Shown here in pieces: positions 6,280-14,109 of a DNA stretch of 18,634 nucleotides. The notes beneath the pieces are model-generated. The model did not search any database, was not told where the DNA came from, and saw only the letters and a list, made by a program, of their open reading frames with translations. Positions within the stretch are counted from its first letter, which is position 1. Each line of letters opens with the position of its first letter. This stretch comes from JBGVSA01 sp047605765 (lineage in GTDB: Bacteria > Pseudomonadota > Gammaproteobacteria > Burkholderiales > Rhodocyclaceae): positions 1 through 18,634 of the forward strand of contig JASGFB010000096.1 in the NCBI GenBank assembly GCA_047605765.1, given 5' to 3'. The translations under genes and the position numbers were made by a program.

Positions 6280-7427
6280 TGATTGAACGCCTGTTGCAGC
6301 GCTTCGGATACGAGAAGCGCGCGGACGGCGATGCGTACGACACCTATTGGCAGAATTGGCAATCTTTGCGGTCTGGTCCTGTGAATGACAGGTCAGCGCA
6401 GAGCGTCAGTGCCGTGTACGCTTGCGTATCCGCAATCGCAGAGACTATCGCGAGCCTTCCCCTCATCACATATCGTCGTGATGGGGACAGTCGCACGCCA
6501 GCGACGGAACACCCCCTTTACGGAGTGCTTCACGACATTCCAAATCCTCATCAATCAGCCATTGAGTTTCGCGAATGGATGACCGCGTGCGTGTTGCTTC
6601 GCGGCAACGCATACGCCCGCATTGTTCGTGGATGGGATGGCCAGGTACGCGAGCTTTGGCCGATTCATCCGAGTCGAGTAAGCGTGCTTCGTGTTGGTGA
6701 TAACGTGGCTTACGAATATGCAGATCGGAAGGGGCAAGTACATCGCTTGCTTGCGCACGAGATTCTTCACCTACGCCATCGCGCGGGTGATGAGTGCCTA
6801 CTTGGCGTTACACCCATTCATGCCGCTAAGGAAGTGATCGAACTATCAATCAGTGAGCGCGATCACGGTAATGCGACCTTCCGTAATGGTGCCCGCCTGT
6901 CTGGCATTCTAAAGTTCCCGCAAAAGCTCAAGCCCGAGCAACGTACCCAGCTCAAGGAGAGCTGGGATAGTCAGTACGCCGGCGGACAAAACAGCGGCAA
7001 GACGGCGGTGCTTGAAGAAGGCGTCGATTATCAGGCTATCTCAATGACGTTAGAAGATGCTGAATGGATTGCCGCTCGGCAATTCAGTGTTGAGGAGGTT
7101 GCGCGCCTTTTTCGTGTGCCGCCCACCATCATAGGTGACCTGCGTCATGGCAATTATTCCAATAGCGTGGAGATGAACCGCCAGTTCGTCACGCACACCC
7201 TACGCCGGCATTTGGTGGCATGGGAGCAAGCCATTGGTAAACAACTGCTGACCGATGCGGGCCGGCGCATCTACTTTGCCGAACATTCGGTTGAAGGGCT
7301 ATTGCGTGGTGACTCTGCGTCTCGTGCTGACTTCTATGAAAAAGGCATAGCGTCTGGCTGGCTGCTGCCAAGCGAGGCACGACGCCTTGAGAACCTACCG
7401 GTAATTGAAGGGATCGATGATGTTTAA
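6279..7427 (+). CDS. HK97-family phage portal protein
   Basis: A 382-aa portal that would form the 12-mer ring through which TerL pumps DNA. Recognisable segments are QSVSAVYACVSAIAETIASLPL near residue 41, YGVLHDIPNPHQSAIEFREW, LRGNAYARIVR, DVAYEY-like strands, LRHRAGDECLLGVTPIHAAKEVIELS, and EEVARLFRVPPTIIGDL in the C-terminal third. The ATG at 6279 was preferred to the upstream GTG (6261) because GGAG at 6267-6270 is 8 bases before it and because of the TGATG overlap with the protease stop. Size is slightly short but usual for this branch. Confidence 0.92.
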   Translation: MIERLLQRFGYEKRADGDAYDTYWQNWQSLRSGPVNDRSAQSVSAVYACVSAIAETIASLPLITYRRDGDSRTPATEHPLYGVLHDIPNPHQSAIEFREWMTACVLLRGNAYARIVRGWDGQVRELWPIHPSRVSVLRVGDNVAYEYADRKGQVHRLLAHEILHLRHRAGDECLLGVTPIHAAKEVIELSISERDHGNATFRNGARLSGILKFPQKLKPEQRTQLKESWDSQYAGGQNSGKTAVLEEGVDYQAISMTLEDAEWIAARQFSVEEVARLFRVPPTIIGDLRHGNYSNSVEMNRQFVTHTLRRHLVAWEQAIGKQLLTDAGRRIYFAEHSVEGLLRGDSASRADFYEKGIASGWLLPSEARRLENLPVIEGIDDV

Positions 7428-7770
7428 CGCGAAACGAGGCTCTCCTCGCCGGAGTAATAGAACGGGGCGGGAAGCCGATGCCCGGCGCACACTGCCACTG
7501 AATCGGGCTGCGTGGCAGAAGCTACGTGCGTCGGTGCTCGCAAGTGAGCCGCTGTGCCGCGCATGTCGTGCACGCGGCTTGGTTGTGCCGGCAACCGATG
7601 TCGACCACATCAGCGGCGATCCGAGCGACAACAGCATGGAGAACCTGTCTCCGCTGTGCCATGAATGCCATTCGCGTAAGACCGCGAGCGATCATGGATG
7701 GAACGTCGGCTATGGATGTGATGTGCACGGCATGCCGCTGGACCCCAACCACCATTGGAACAAGCGCTGA
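7420..7770 (+). CDS. HNH endonuclease of the packaging module
   Basis: A 116-aa HNH nuclease with a complete zinc and metal site: CRAC (C46, C49), TDVDHI (60-64), the middle Asn in NSMENLSPLC (N75), and CHECHSRKT (C80, C83, H84). In HK97-like phages and satellites a small HNH protein next to TerS/TerL is needed for terminase cutting at cos. It overlaps the portal stop by 8 bases. AAGGGA at 7408-7413 favours the ATG at 7420; ATG 7417 is also possible. Its position between portal and terS, not ahead of the portal, is part of the shuffled order of this module. Confidence 0.9.
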   Translation: MFNAKRGSPRRSNRTGREADARRTLPLNRAAWQKLRASVLASEPLCRACRARGLVVPATDVDHISGDPSDNSMENLSPLCHECHSRKTASDHGWNVGYGCDVHGMPLDPNHHWNKR

Positions 7771-7851
7771 AAATCACCAGGAACCGAGGGGGTCAGACCG
7801 CCGTTCCCCCTCCGAATTATCGCTAAGTCCAAATATTTCCCTTTCACGCCA
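7771..7851 (+). other. Gap between HNH and terS with inverted repeat, possible cos
   Basis: This is the only sizeable non-coding gap in the packaging block. It holds a perfect 7-bp inverted repeat, GAGGGGG 7786-7792 and CCCCCTC 7806-7812. No ribosome binding site for terS is visible. In HNH-terminase phages the cos site often lies next to terS, so this is the best candidate here, but the assignment rests on position only. Confidence 0.25.
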
Positions 7852-8304
7852 ATGGCTTACAAGAGATTCCGATCAGATTCCGCCTCTGCCGCTGTCTTGG
7901 CATCCCAGGCCGCCGCCCTTGGCCCCCTTGAGCCGCCCAGTCACGTTCAAGTGAGGGACTGCGACCGGCCCTACTGGGCAGCAATCGTACAGGCCCGTCC
8001 TCGGCATACCTGGACGGATGCGGACCTCGCGCACGCGGCGAACCTGGCCCGCTGTCAGTGTGATGTTGCGCGCCTGCAGGATGAAGTCTCCCGAGAGGGC
8101 GACGTCATCAATGGGAAGCTAAATCCGAAGCATAAGTTGATCGAGACATTGAGCCGTCGCGCGGTTGCTTTATCTCGCGTTTTGCACGTGCACGCTGAGT
8201 CCGTTGTCGGCCGTTCACGCGACCAGGGAAACATGCATCAGCTTGAGATTGAGGCCGTGACTGAACACGATCCGCTTATCCCGACATTACGGGCGGTCAA
8301 ATAA
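7852..8304 (+). CDS. Terminase small subunit
   Basis: A 150-aa protein in the TerS slot between the HNH nuclease and TerL. The N-terminus is flexible (SDSASAAVLASQAAALGPLEPP), followed by helical segments YWAAIVQARPRHTWTDADLAHAANLARC, VARLQDEVSREGDVING and HKLIETLSRRAVALSRVLHVH. The pattern GxxxNPxHKLIxTLxRRAxxLSRxLxVH is what small terminases of this branch show near the oligomerisation core. TerS binds the packaging site and directs TerL. No Shine-Dalgarno sequence precedes the ATG; the upstream bases are pyrimidine-rich, so expression may be low. The stop overlaps the terL start (TAATG). The assignment is by context plus pattern. Confidence 0.78.
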   Translation: MAYKRFRSDSASAAVLASQAAALGPLEPPSHVQVRDCDRPYWAAIVQARPRHTWTDADLAHAANLARCQCDVARLQDEVSREGDVINGKLNPKHKLIETLSRRAVALSRVLHVHAESVVGRSRDQGNMHQLEIEAVTEHDPLIPTLRAVK

Positions 8305-9824
8305 TGACGTCGCCAGAGATGACGCGTGGCGAAAAGGTGATTGCCTTCATCGAGCGCTATTGCGTGACTCCTGATGGCGCGCATGTCGGAAGGCCGATGG
8401 AGCTAGCCGAATTTCAGCGACGGTTCATTCTCGATGTCTATGACAATCCGGCAGGTACGCGCAGAGCGTACCTGTCGATTGCGCGCAAGAATGGCAAAAC
8501 GGGGCTTATCGCTGGACTGCTGTTGGCGCATTTGGTGGGTCCTGAGGCAAGGCTAAATGCACGCATGGTGTCCGGAGCTATGAGTAGGGACCAAGCAGCA
8601 CTGGTCTTTGACCTAGCCGCAAAAATGGTACAGCTATCGCCCCGTCTCGCACCGCTTGTGAAAATCATCCCATCAGGCAAGCGTTTGGTCGGGCGACCGC
8701 TCAACACCGAATACCGTGCATTGGCAGCCGATGGAAAGACCGCTCAAGGTTTGTCCCCTGTACTGGCGATTCTTGACGAAGTCGGACAGGTAAGAGGGCC
8801 ACGTAGCGAATTCGTGGATTCCATCCTGACAAGTCAAGGCGCTCACGCAGACCCTTTATTGCTGGTGATTTCTACCCAGGCCGCGGCAGATGCCGACATG
8901 CTCTCCGTGTGGCTTGATGACGCGGAGCGTAGCCACGACCCACGCATCGTGTCGCATGTCTATGCGGCGCCGCCAGGTTGCGGGCTACTCGATGAGGCCG
9001 CGTGGCAAGCATCCAATCCTGCCTTGGGTATCTTCCGTAGCCGCGATGACCTTGCTGAGCACATGAAGCAGGCACAGCGCATGCCAAGCATGGAAAACGC
9101 AGCGCGCAACCTGATGTTGAATCAGCGGGTAACGACTGATTGTGCATTCGTTTCGCCCAATGTGTGGCAGTCCTGTGGGACCACGCCGTTGCCTTTCGAC
9201 GGCCCAATCTACGGTGGTCTGGATCTGTCCTCGCGCACGGACCTTACCGCGCTGGTATTGATCGGAAAGGTAGATGGCGTCTGGCAGGTTCAGCCGCACT
9301 TCTGGGCGCCTGAACAGGGGATACGCGAGCGGGCGCACAAGGATCGCGTTCCTTACGACCTATGGGCCTCTCAGGGGCACTTGCGGACAACACCTGGTGC
9401 CACTGTCGACTACGAGTGGGTTGCGACTGATATTGCCGATCTGGTGGCGGACCTCGACATTCAGTGCATCGCCTACGACCGCTGGAGGATTGATTTGCTG
9501 TCTAAAGAACTGGACAAGATCGGTGTGGACCTGCCGTTGGTTCCTTGGGGGCAAGGTTTTAGGGATATGTCTCCAGCAATAGACGCGCTTGAGGCCGAAT
9601 TGCTCAACGGGCGGATTGCTCACGGCATGCACCCAGTACTTTCGATGTGTGCGGCAAATGCGGTCATCACGAAAGACCCTGCTGGTTCTCGCAAGCTCGA
9701 CAAGGGGCGAGCGACAGGACGCATTGACGGCATGGTTGCGCTGGCCATGGCCCTAGGCGCCGCTGGTCAGAGTGACTATGACGGCCCGAGCGTCTATGAC
9801 GGCGGCTATTTCACGTTTGTGTAA
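8304..9824 (+). CDS. Terminase large subunit
   Basis: A 506-aa packaging motor and nuclease. The N-terminal ATPase has a Walker A-like SIARKNGKT (58-66) after the adenine-binding FQRRF (38-41), Walker B SPVLAILDEVGQ (151-162) and a coupling motif VISTQ (188-192). The C-terminal RNase H-like nuclease has acidic residues in YGGLDLSSRTDL (D307, D313), IAYDRW (D392) and GRIDGMVALAMAL (D475). Length and motif order match the HK97-type/YmfN-like large terminase. It appears complete and undamaged. The 4-base overlap with terS indicates translational coupling. An intact TerL argues against a decaying prophage remnant. Confidence 0.93.
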   Translation: MTSPEMTRGEKVIAFIERYCVTPDGAHVGRPMELAEFQRRFILDVYDNPAGTRRAYLSIARKNGKTGLIAGLLLAHLVGPEARLNARMVSGAMSRDQAALVFDLAAKMVQLSPRLAPLVKIIPSGKRLVGRPLNTEYRALAADGKTAQGLSPVLAILDEVGQVRGPRSEFVDSILTSQGAHADPLLLVISTQAAADADMLSVWLDDAERSHDPRIVSHVYAAPPGCGLLDEAAWQASNPALGIFRSRDDLAEHMKQAQRMPSMENAARNLMLNQRVTTDCAFVSPNVWQSCGTTPLPFDGPIYGGLDLSSRTDLTALVLIGKVDGVWQVQPHFWAPEQGIRERAHKDRVPYDLWASQGHLRTTPGATVDYEWVATDIADLVADLDIQCIAYDRWRIDLLSKELDKIGVDLPLVPWGQGFRDMSPAIDALEAELLNGRIAHGMHPVLSMCAANAVITKDPAGSRKLDKGRATGRIDGMVALAMALGAAGQSDYDGPSVYDGGYFTFV

Positions 9825-9834
9825 GGGGAATTGG

Positions 9835-10107
9835 ATGGTTACGTTGGAAGAAGCAAAGCTGCATCTACACGTCGATGATGACGGCGAGGATGATGGCATT
9901 CTGCAAATGATCGAAGCGGCAACGGCGGCTGTGGCGGACTACCTCGGAAGTGAAATTCCAGACCCTATGCCGGCACCTGTGCGAGCGGCCGTTCTATTGC
10001 AGATAGGCGACTTATTTGCGAATCGCGAGCGACAAGGTGAGGCTTCGTACTACCAGAATCGGACCTATGAGCGCTTGTTGAACCCGTATCGGGATATGGC
10101 TGTTTAG
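9835..10107 (+). CDS. gp6-like head-tail connector protein
   Basis: A 90-aa protein beginning MVTLEEAKLHLHVDDDGEDD, followed by a helical repeat ILQMIEAATAAVADYLGSE and PAPVRAAVLLQIGDLFANRE, with a C-terminal PYRDMAV. This is the usual form of the gp6 (DNA-packaging/connector) family that caps the portal and receives a tail. The ATG at 9835 is preceded by AAGGGGAA at 9823-9830; an upstream in-frame start inside terL is unlikely. It is the last gene of the element. Nothing for tail completion, tail tube, tape measure, fibres or lysis follows; the tRNA begins 80 bases on. A connector without tail genes is what a tail-stealing satellite would need. Confidence 0.85.
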   Translation: MVTLEEAKLHLHVDDDGEDDGILQMIEAATAAVADYLGSEIPDPMPAPVRAAVLLQIGDLFANRERQGEASYYQNRTYERLLNPYRDMAV

Positions 10108-10140
10108 CCTGCGCGCGTCTTAAGTATATTTTGAGTATCA

Positions 10141-10178
10141 AAACAAAAAGGACCTAGATTTATTCAATCTAAGTCCTT
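10141..10178 (-). terminator. Terminator of the tRNA-Val transcript
   Basis: AAGGAC 10148-10153 and TAGATT 10155-10160 pair with AATCTA 10166-10171 and GTCCTT 10173-10178 across a single mismatch, with a 5-nt loop. On the minus strand the stem is followed by TTTTTGTTT, a standard intrinsic terminator 8 bases beyond the tRNA 3' end. The element-chromosome boundary should lie in or near this segment. Confidence 0.8.
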
Positions 10179-10186
10179 GATTTCCT

Positions 10187-10261
10187 TGGTGGGCGGTACT
10201 GGGATCGAACCAGTGACCCCTGCCGTGTGAAGGCAGTGCTCTACCGCTGAGCTAACCGCCC
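10187..10261 (-). tRNA. tRNA-Val (anticodon CAC)
   Basis: Read on the minus strand it folds as a 75-nt cloverleaf. The acceptor GGGCGGT pairs with ACCGCCC, then discriminator A and an encoded CCA (10187-10189). The D arm begins GCTC, the anticodon stem CTGCC/GGCAG holds loop TTCACAC (anticodon CAC, reads GUG), and the T loop is GGTTCGATCC. The 3' end faces the mobile element, so its 3' part is the probable attachment site; the integrase would cut here and the element would restore the 3' end. No second copy of the tRNA 3' end is inside the window. Confidence 0.95.
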
Positions 10262-10293
10262 AAGACAAGAACAGAACGTCTTGGAGAGGCGGC

Positions 10294-10321
10294 ATTATAG
10301 CGATCTTTTCCTGTTCGTCAA
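10294..10321 (-). promoter_or_regulatory. Sigma70 promoter of tRNA-Val
   Basis: On the minus strand, TTGACG (10316-10321) and a perfect TATAAT (10294-10299) are separated by 16 bases. The start would fall near 10287, about 26 bases ahead of the mature tRNA. A GC-rich discriminator follows, as in stringently controlled stable-RNA promoters. Confidence 0.85.
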
Positions 10322-10386
10322 AGGTTTTCTCGCTTTGTCTGCAGGCGCGTAATACGGCCGCGCCCCTGCACGCTACGCCGCGCGCG

Positions 10387-12000
10387 TCACAAACGGTATG
10401 CCGACACCACTTCGCGCAAAGTGCCCGCCAGAGTATCGAGTTCATGCGCGGTGTCGGACGTCTGGCGCGCGGCCTCGAGCGCATGGTCGGCGCCGGAGGC
10501 GATCTTGTCGATCTGGCTGGCGATGGCGTCGCTGGCCCTGCCCTGTTCGATGATGGCGTGGGTAATTTCATCGACAGCCGCGACCACCTGGCGCGTGCCG
10601 CTATCGATGCGGCCGATGGCGCCGCTGGCGTTGCCGGCACGCGTCACGCCGGACTGCGTCTGGGAGACGGCGCGCTCGATGCTGGCGACGGCGGCGTCGG
10701 CGCTGTTCTGCATGGCTTCAACGGTCTGTGAGATCTCACGCGTCGACAGCGCGGTGCGCTCGGCCAGCGTGCGTACCTCGTCGGCAACCACGGCAAAGCC
10801 CCGTCCTTGTTCACCTGCGCGGGCCGCTTCGATGGCCGCGTTCAGGGCCAGCAGATTGGTCTGGTCGGCCACTTCCTTGATGACGCCGAGCACGGTGGCA
10901 ATGCGCAGGCTCGACTCCTCAAAGGACCGGATGCGCTCGGCTGCTTCCTGCACCGACACGGCGATATCCTGAATGTCGCCGACGGTCTGGCCGATGACCC
11001 GTGCGCCGGTGCCCGCCTCCTGGCCGGAGGCCTCCGCCAGCCGGTTGGCGCTGCCCGCCTGCTCGCCGACGTGGGCGATGTTGACGCTCATCTGCTGCAC
11101 TGCGGCGGCCATGCTCGACGACGCATCGCTCTGGGCGGCGGAGACCTCGGACACGCGAGCCGCTGCGCCAGTGAGGTGGCTGGCGGCACGCGCCAGTCCG
11201 GCACTCTGATCGGCCACCGCACGCAGGCTGTGCTGGATGCGTTCGACCAATTCGTTGAAGGCCACAACAGTCTGCGCCACTTCATCGCGCCCCCGGGCCG
11301 GCGCGCGCAGCGTGAAATCGAGTGAAGCGGCCATGTTGGCGACCACTTCGCGCAGCGTGCGCAGCGGGCCGATCATGCGCCGGTACAGCAGCACGCCCCA
11401 CAGCAACAGACCCAACGCAGCCAGCGCAATGACGCCCCCCATCAGTACCATGCCCCGCTCGGCTGCGGTGGCGGCACGGGCGCGCTCGCGTTCGGCCAGT
11501 TGCTGGTTGTAGGTGGCGTGCGCGTCGAGCGCAACCAGTGCGCGCTCTGTCGACTCCCAGCCGTCGCCGGTCAGCATCATGTGGGCCTTGTCGTCTTCGC
11601 CATCCATGGACAGCTGCACCATGGTGTCCTGCACACGCAGGTAGTCGGCAATGGCGGCGCGGTCGGCGGTCAGCAGTTGGCGGTCCTTGCTGTCGCTGGC
11701 GACCTTGGCGTAGGCATCCAGGCGCGTGGCGATGGCGGCGGCGTCTTCGCCGAGTACATCTTTGGCGCCTTCCTTGCGCGACATGTCCTGCGTCATCAGC
11801 AAGGCCAACAGATGGGTACGCATGAACATGAAGCGGTACTTGGCGTCGGCAATGTTCTCCACGCTGCCCAGCAGGTTCTCGTGCGCGTAACGCAGCGACG
11901 CATCCAGCGCCCGCAGTTGCCACACGCCGACCGCGCCCACCGCGCACAGCGCCAGCACCCCGGCCGCGATCATGATCATCAATCGCCTTGCAAATGTCAT
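10387..12000 (-). CDS. Methyl-accepting chemotaxis protein
   Basis: A 537-aa inner-membrane chemoreceptor. TM1 is about residues 7-28 and TM2 about 184-207; between them is a helical periplasmic region of roughly 155 residues consistent with a four-helix-bundle (4HB_MCP) sensor. HAMP follows (GPLRTLREVVANMAASLDFTLRAPARGRDEVAQ), then a signalling domain with the conserved tip IKEVADQTNLLALNAAIEAARAGEQGRGFAVVADEVRTLAERT (about 374-416) that binds CheA/CheW. There is no C-terminal CheR-binding pentapeptide. GGAG at 12006-12009 (minus) sets the ATG at 12000. It is divergent from nasT; a role in nitrogen taxis is only a guess from the neighbourhood. Ligand unknown. Confidence 0.93.
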   Translation of the reverse strand: MTFARRLMIMIAAGVLALCAVGAVGVWQLRALDASLRYAHENLLGSVENIADAKYRFMFMRTHLLALLMTQDMSRKEGAKDVLGEDAAAIATRLDAYAKVASDSKDRQLLTADRAAIADYLRVQDTMVQLSMDGEDDKAHMMLTGDGWESTERALVALDAHATYNQQLAERERARAATAAERGMVLMGGVIALAALGLLLWGVLLYRRMIGPLRTLREVVANMAASLDFTLRAPARGRDEVAQTVVAFNELVERIQHSLRAVADQSAGLARAASHLTGAAARVSEVSAAQSDASSSMAAAVQQMSVNIAHVGEQAGSANRLAEASGQEAGTGARVIGQTVGDIQDIAVSVQEAAERIRSFEESSLRIATVLGVIKEVADQTNLLALNAAIEAARAGEQGRGFAVVADEVRTLAERTALSTREISQTVEAMQNSADAAVASIERAVSQTQSGVTRAGNASGAIGRIDSGTRQVVAAVDEITHAIIEQGRASDAIASQIDKIASGADHALEAARQTSDTAHELDTLAGTLREVVSAYRL

Positions 12001-12293
12001 ACAAGCTCCGCTTCTTCAAAGTCAGCACGCCCGCAGGCGTCACAGCGGAACATATCGGCCCACCATGGTGCATCACGCAGGGCCGCGGCACGGATATCTG
12101 GAATGCGGGAAACCCCATAAACCCTTGGCATGCAGAGGCTGCGTGGCAGGTCGCATCTTTCTTGCATGCGCGGTAGCGCAAGGCCGCTATACTGCGCGCG
12201 GCACAAAGAGGGTCGGCAGGCCGCAGCGCTCCAGGGGCAGCCCCGGGCGCCGGTGCCGGCCCGCATTGATTCCTGGCGAAGCGGAGAGCCACG
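12001..12293. other. Divergent intergenic region between the chemoreceptor and nasT
   Basis: About 290 bases with no convincing gene. A good -10-like TATACT lies at 12188-12193 (+), but the best -35 (TTGCAT, 12162-12167) is 20 bases away, too far for a strong promoter. No sigma54 GG-N10-GC element was found. It must hold the promoters for both divergent genes, but I cannot place them firmly. Confidence 0.4.
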
Positions 12294-12866
12294 TTGCGCA
12301 TCTTGCTGGTGACTGACACGGACAAGCCCATCGGCGAGTTGCGCGCCGAGCTTGCGCGCCATGGCCACGAGGTGCTCACCGACGTCGCCAGCCCGGTGGC
12401 GCTGCTGGCCGCCGTCGAGCGCCAGCGGCCGGACGTGGTCATCATCGACACCGAATCCCCCTCGCGCGATACGCTCGAACAACTGGCGGTCATGAACAGC
12501 GCGGCACCGCGCCCGGTGGTGATGTTCAGCCACGACGCCAACCAGCAACTGATCCGCGCCGCCGTCGGTGCGGGCGTCACCACGTATATGGTCGACGGCA
12601 TCGCGCCGGAGAAGATTTCGCCCATCGTCGAAGTGGCGCTGGCGCGTTTTGCCGAAGAATCACGGCTGCGCCAGCGTCTGGCCGAAGTCGAGCAGAAGCT
12701 CGCCGACCGCACGCTGATCGACCGCGCCAAGGGCATCCTCATGGACAAGCGCGGCCTGACCGAGGCGCAGGCTTTCGAGACCTTGCGCAGCGAAGCCATG
12801 CGTCAGGGCATCAAGCTTGCCGAGGTGGCGCGCCAACTCATTGCCATGGCCGATCTGCTCGGCTGA
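12294..12866 (+). CDS. nasT: NasT, ANTAR-domain transcription antiterminator
   Basis: A 190-aa two-domain protein. The receiver (1-120) begins MRILLVTDTD, with acidic pair D8/D10 and candidate phospho-Asp D52 (VVIIDTES). The usual receiver Lys is missing (GVTTYMVDG), as is common in NasT, which fits control by partner binding rather than phosphorylation. A coiled linker leads to ANTAR (130-188: RTLIDRAKGILMDKRGLTEAQAFETLR), which binds paired hexaloop hairpins in nascent RNA and prevents termination. A matching target lies at 14204-14321. The TTG start at 12294 has GGAGAG at 12283-12288; no ATG is nearby. NasS is encoded 16 bases downstream and would hold NasT inactive without nitrate or nitrite. 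Confidence 0.92.
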   Translation: MRILLVTDTDKPIGELRAELARHGHEVLTDVASPVALLAAVERQRPDVVIIDTESPSRDTLEQLAVMNSAAPRPVVMFSHDANQQLIRAAVGAGVTTYMVDGIAPEKISPIVEVALARFAEESRLRQRLAEVEQKLADRTLIDRAKGILMDKRGLTEAQAFETLRSEAMRQGIKLAEVARQLIAMADLLG

Positions 12867-12882
12867 GGGGAGAATCGAACGC

Positions 12883-14061
12883 ATGTCCGAGTCTGATTCC
12901 ACGCGCGCCGCACCTGCCCAGGGCGTTCATGTCGCCGGCAGCGATGCGCCCGAAAAAAAACGTCTGCGCATCGGCTTCGTGCCGCTGACCGACTGCGCGC
13001 CACTGGTGGTGGCCCACAAGATGTCGCTGGCGGCGCGCTACGGCATCACGCTCGAACTGGTGCGCCAGCCTTCGTGGGCGGCCATCCGCGACAAGCTGCT
13101 GTCGGGCGAACTGGATGCCGCGCACGCGCTGTACGGGTTGGTGTATGGCGTGCAACTGGGCATCGGCGGCCCGCAGGCCGACATGGCCGTACTCATGACG
13201 CTCAACCAGAACGGCCAGGCGATCACGCTGTCGCGCACGCTCTACGATGCCTTCGCACAGGGCGCGCCTCTGCCCGCGCTGCTGGCCGCCCTGGCGCACC
13301 GCCCGGTGTTCGCCCAGACCTTTCCCACCGGCACGCACGCCATGTGGCTCTATTACTGGCTGGCGGCACAGGGCGTGCATCCGCTGCGCGACGTGCGCTG
13401 TGTGGTGATCCCCCCGCCACAGATGACGGCCGCCCTGGCGCAGGGCCTGCTCGACGGTTTCAGCGCTGGCGAACCGTGGAATGCGGTGGCCCAGAGCGAA
13501 GGTGTGGGCGTCACCGCCGTAGCCAGCAGCGAGATCTGGCCCGATCACCCCGAAAAGGTGCTGGCCTGCCGGCGCGACTTCGTCGCGCTCTACCCCAACA
13601 CGGCGCGTGCGCTCACCGCTGTGCTGCTCGAAGCCTGCCGCTGGCTCGATGCCCCCGACAACCGCGAGCAAGCGGCCGAGTGGCTATCAGAGCCCGACTA
13701 CGTCGGCCGGCCGGCGCGCGACATCGCCCCGCGCATGCTCGATGCATATGGCCGGGCGGGTACCTCGGCGCGCGGCGCGGCGCCGCTGCGCTTTTTCAAC
13801 GAAGGCGCGGTCAACTTCCCCTACCGCACCGATGGCGCCTGGTTCGTCAGCCAGTACCTGCGCTGGGGGCTCATCGATGGGCAGCAGGCGCTGGACAGTG
13901 TGGCCGCCGAGGTCAACCAGGCGGCACTGTATCGCGAGGCCGCGCACCTCGCCGGCGTCGCCCTGCCGCCCTCCGACACACGTCAGAGTGTGCTCATCGA
14001 TGGCCGCGTGTGGCGCGGCGACATCGTCGGGTTTGCCACCGAGGCGGCGCTGCGCGCCTAG
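12883..14061 (+). CDS. nasS: NasS, cytoplasmic nitrate/nitrite sensor
   Basis: A 392-aa protein of the NrtA/CmpA ligand-binding fold: LRIGFVPLTDCAPLVVAHKMSL (28-49), PSWAAIRDKLLSGELDAAHAL (63-83), MTLNQNGQAITLS, FPTGTHAMWLYYWLAAQGVHP and, near the end, GAVNFPYRTDGAWFVSQYLRWG. It has no signal peptide or lipobox (start MSESDSTRAAP), which separates a cytoplasmic NasS from periplasmic transporter proteins, and no ABC permease or ATPase gene is present. NasS sequesters NasT and lets it go on binding nitrate or nitrite. The ATG at 12883 was chosen because GGGGAG lies at 12867-12872 and because the frame upstream overlaps nasT. Confidence 0.9.
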   Translation: MSESDSTRAAPAQGVHVAGSDAPEKKRLRIGFVPLTDCAPLVVAHKMSLAARYGITLELVRQPSWAAIRDKLLSGELDAAHALYGLVYGVQLGIGGPQADMAVLMTLNQNGQAITLSRTLYDAFAQGAPLPALLAALAHRPVFAQTFPTGTHAMWLYYWLAAQGVHPLRDVRCVVIPPPQMTAALAQGLLDGFSAGEPWNAVAQSEGVGVTAVASSEIWPDHPEKVLACRRDFVALYPNTARALTAVLLEACRWLDAPDNREQAAEWLSEPDYVGRPARDIAPRMLDAYGRAGTSARGAAPLRFFNEGAVNFPYRTDGAWFVSQYLRWGLIDGQQALDSVAAEVNQAALYREAAHLAGVALPPSDTRQSVLIDGRVWRGDIVGFATEAALRA

Positions 14062-14094
14062 CCCCACATCCGAGCGCCAAGCCGGTGCGGGCGC

Positions 14095-14109
14095 GCACCG
14101 GCACGGTGC
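14095..14109 (+). promoter_or_regulatory. NtrC-like binding site
   Basis: GCACC (14095-14099), 5 bases, GGTGC (14105-14109) matches the core of the NtrC enhancer palindrome GCACC-N5-GGTGC exactly. Its centre is about 100 bases ahead of the predicted sigma54 start, a normal enhancer distance. A second overlapping palindrome, GCCGGTGCG 14081-14089 with CGCACCGGC 14094-14102, shares its bases. Confidence 0.55.

Noticed and set aside
1..10187. Complete prophage or ICE
   Set aside because: No tail, lysis, conjugation or relaxase genes are in the visible part, and the element stops at the tRNA.
12162..12193. Sigma70 promoter for nasT (TTGCAT / TATACT)
   Set aside because: The 20-base spacer is too long for a standard promoter; only the -10-like hexamer is good.
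11282..12799. 505-aa minus-strand frame across the chemoreceptor, the gap and nasT
   Set aside because: It overlaps two well-supported genes; its Arg/Ala/Gly-rich C-terminal half is a GC-rich shadow in another frame of the chemoreceptor.
14081..14102. GC-rich 9-bp hairpin as a terminator of nasTS
   Set aside because: No T-run follows. The bases overlap the NtrC-like palindrome, which explains them better.
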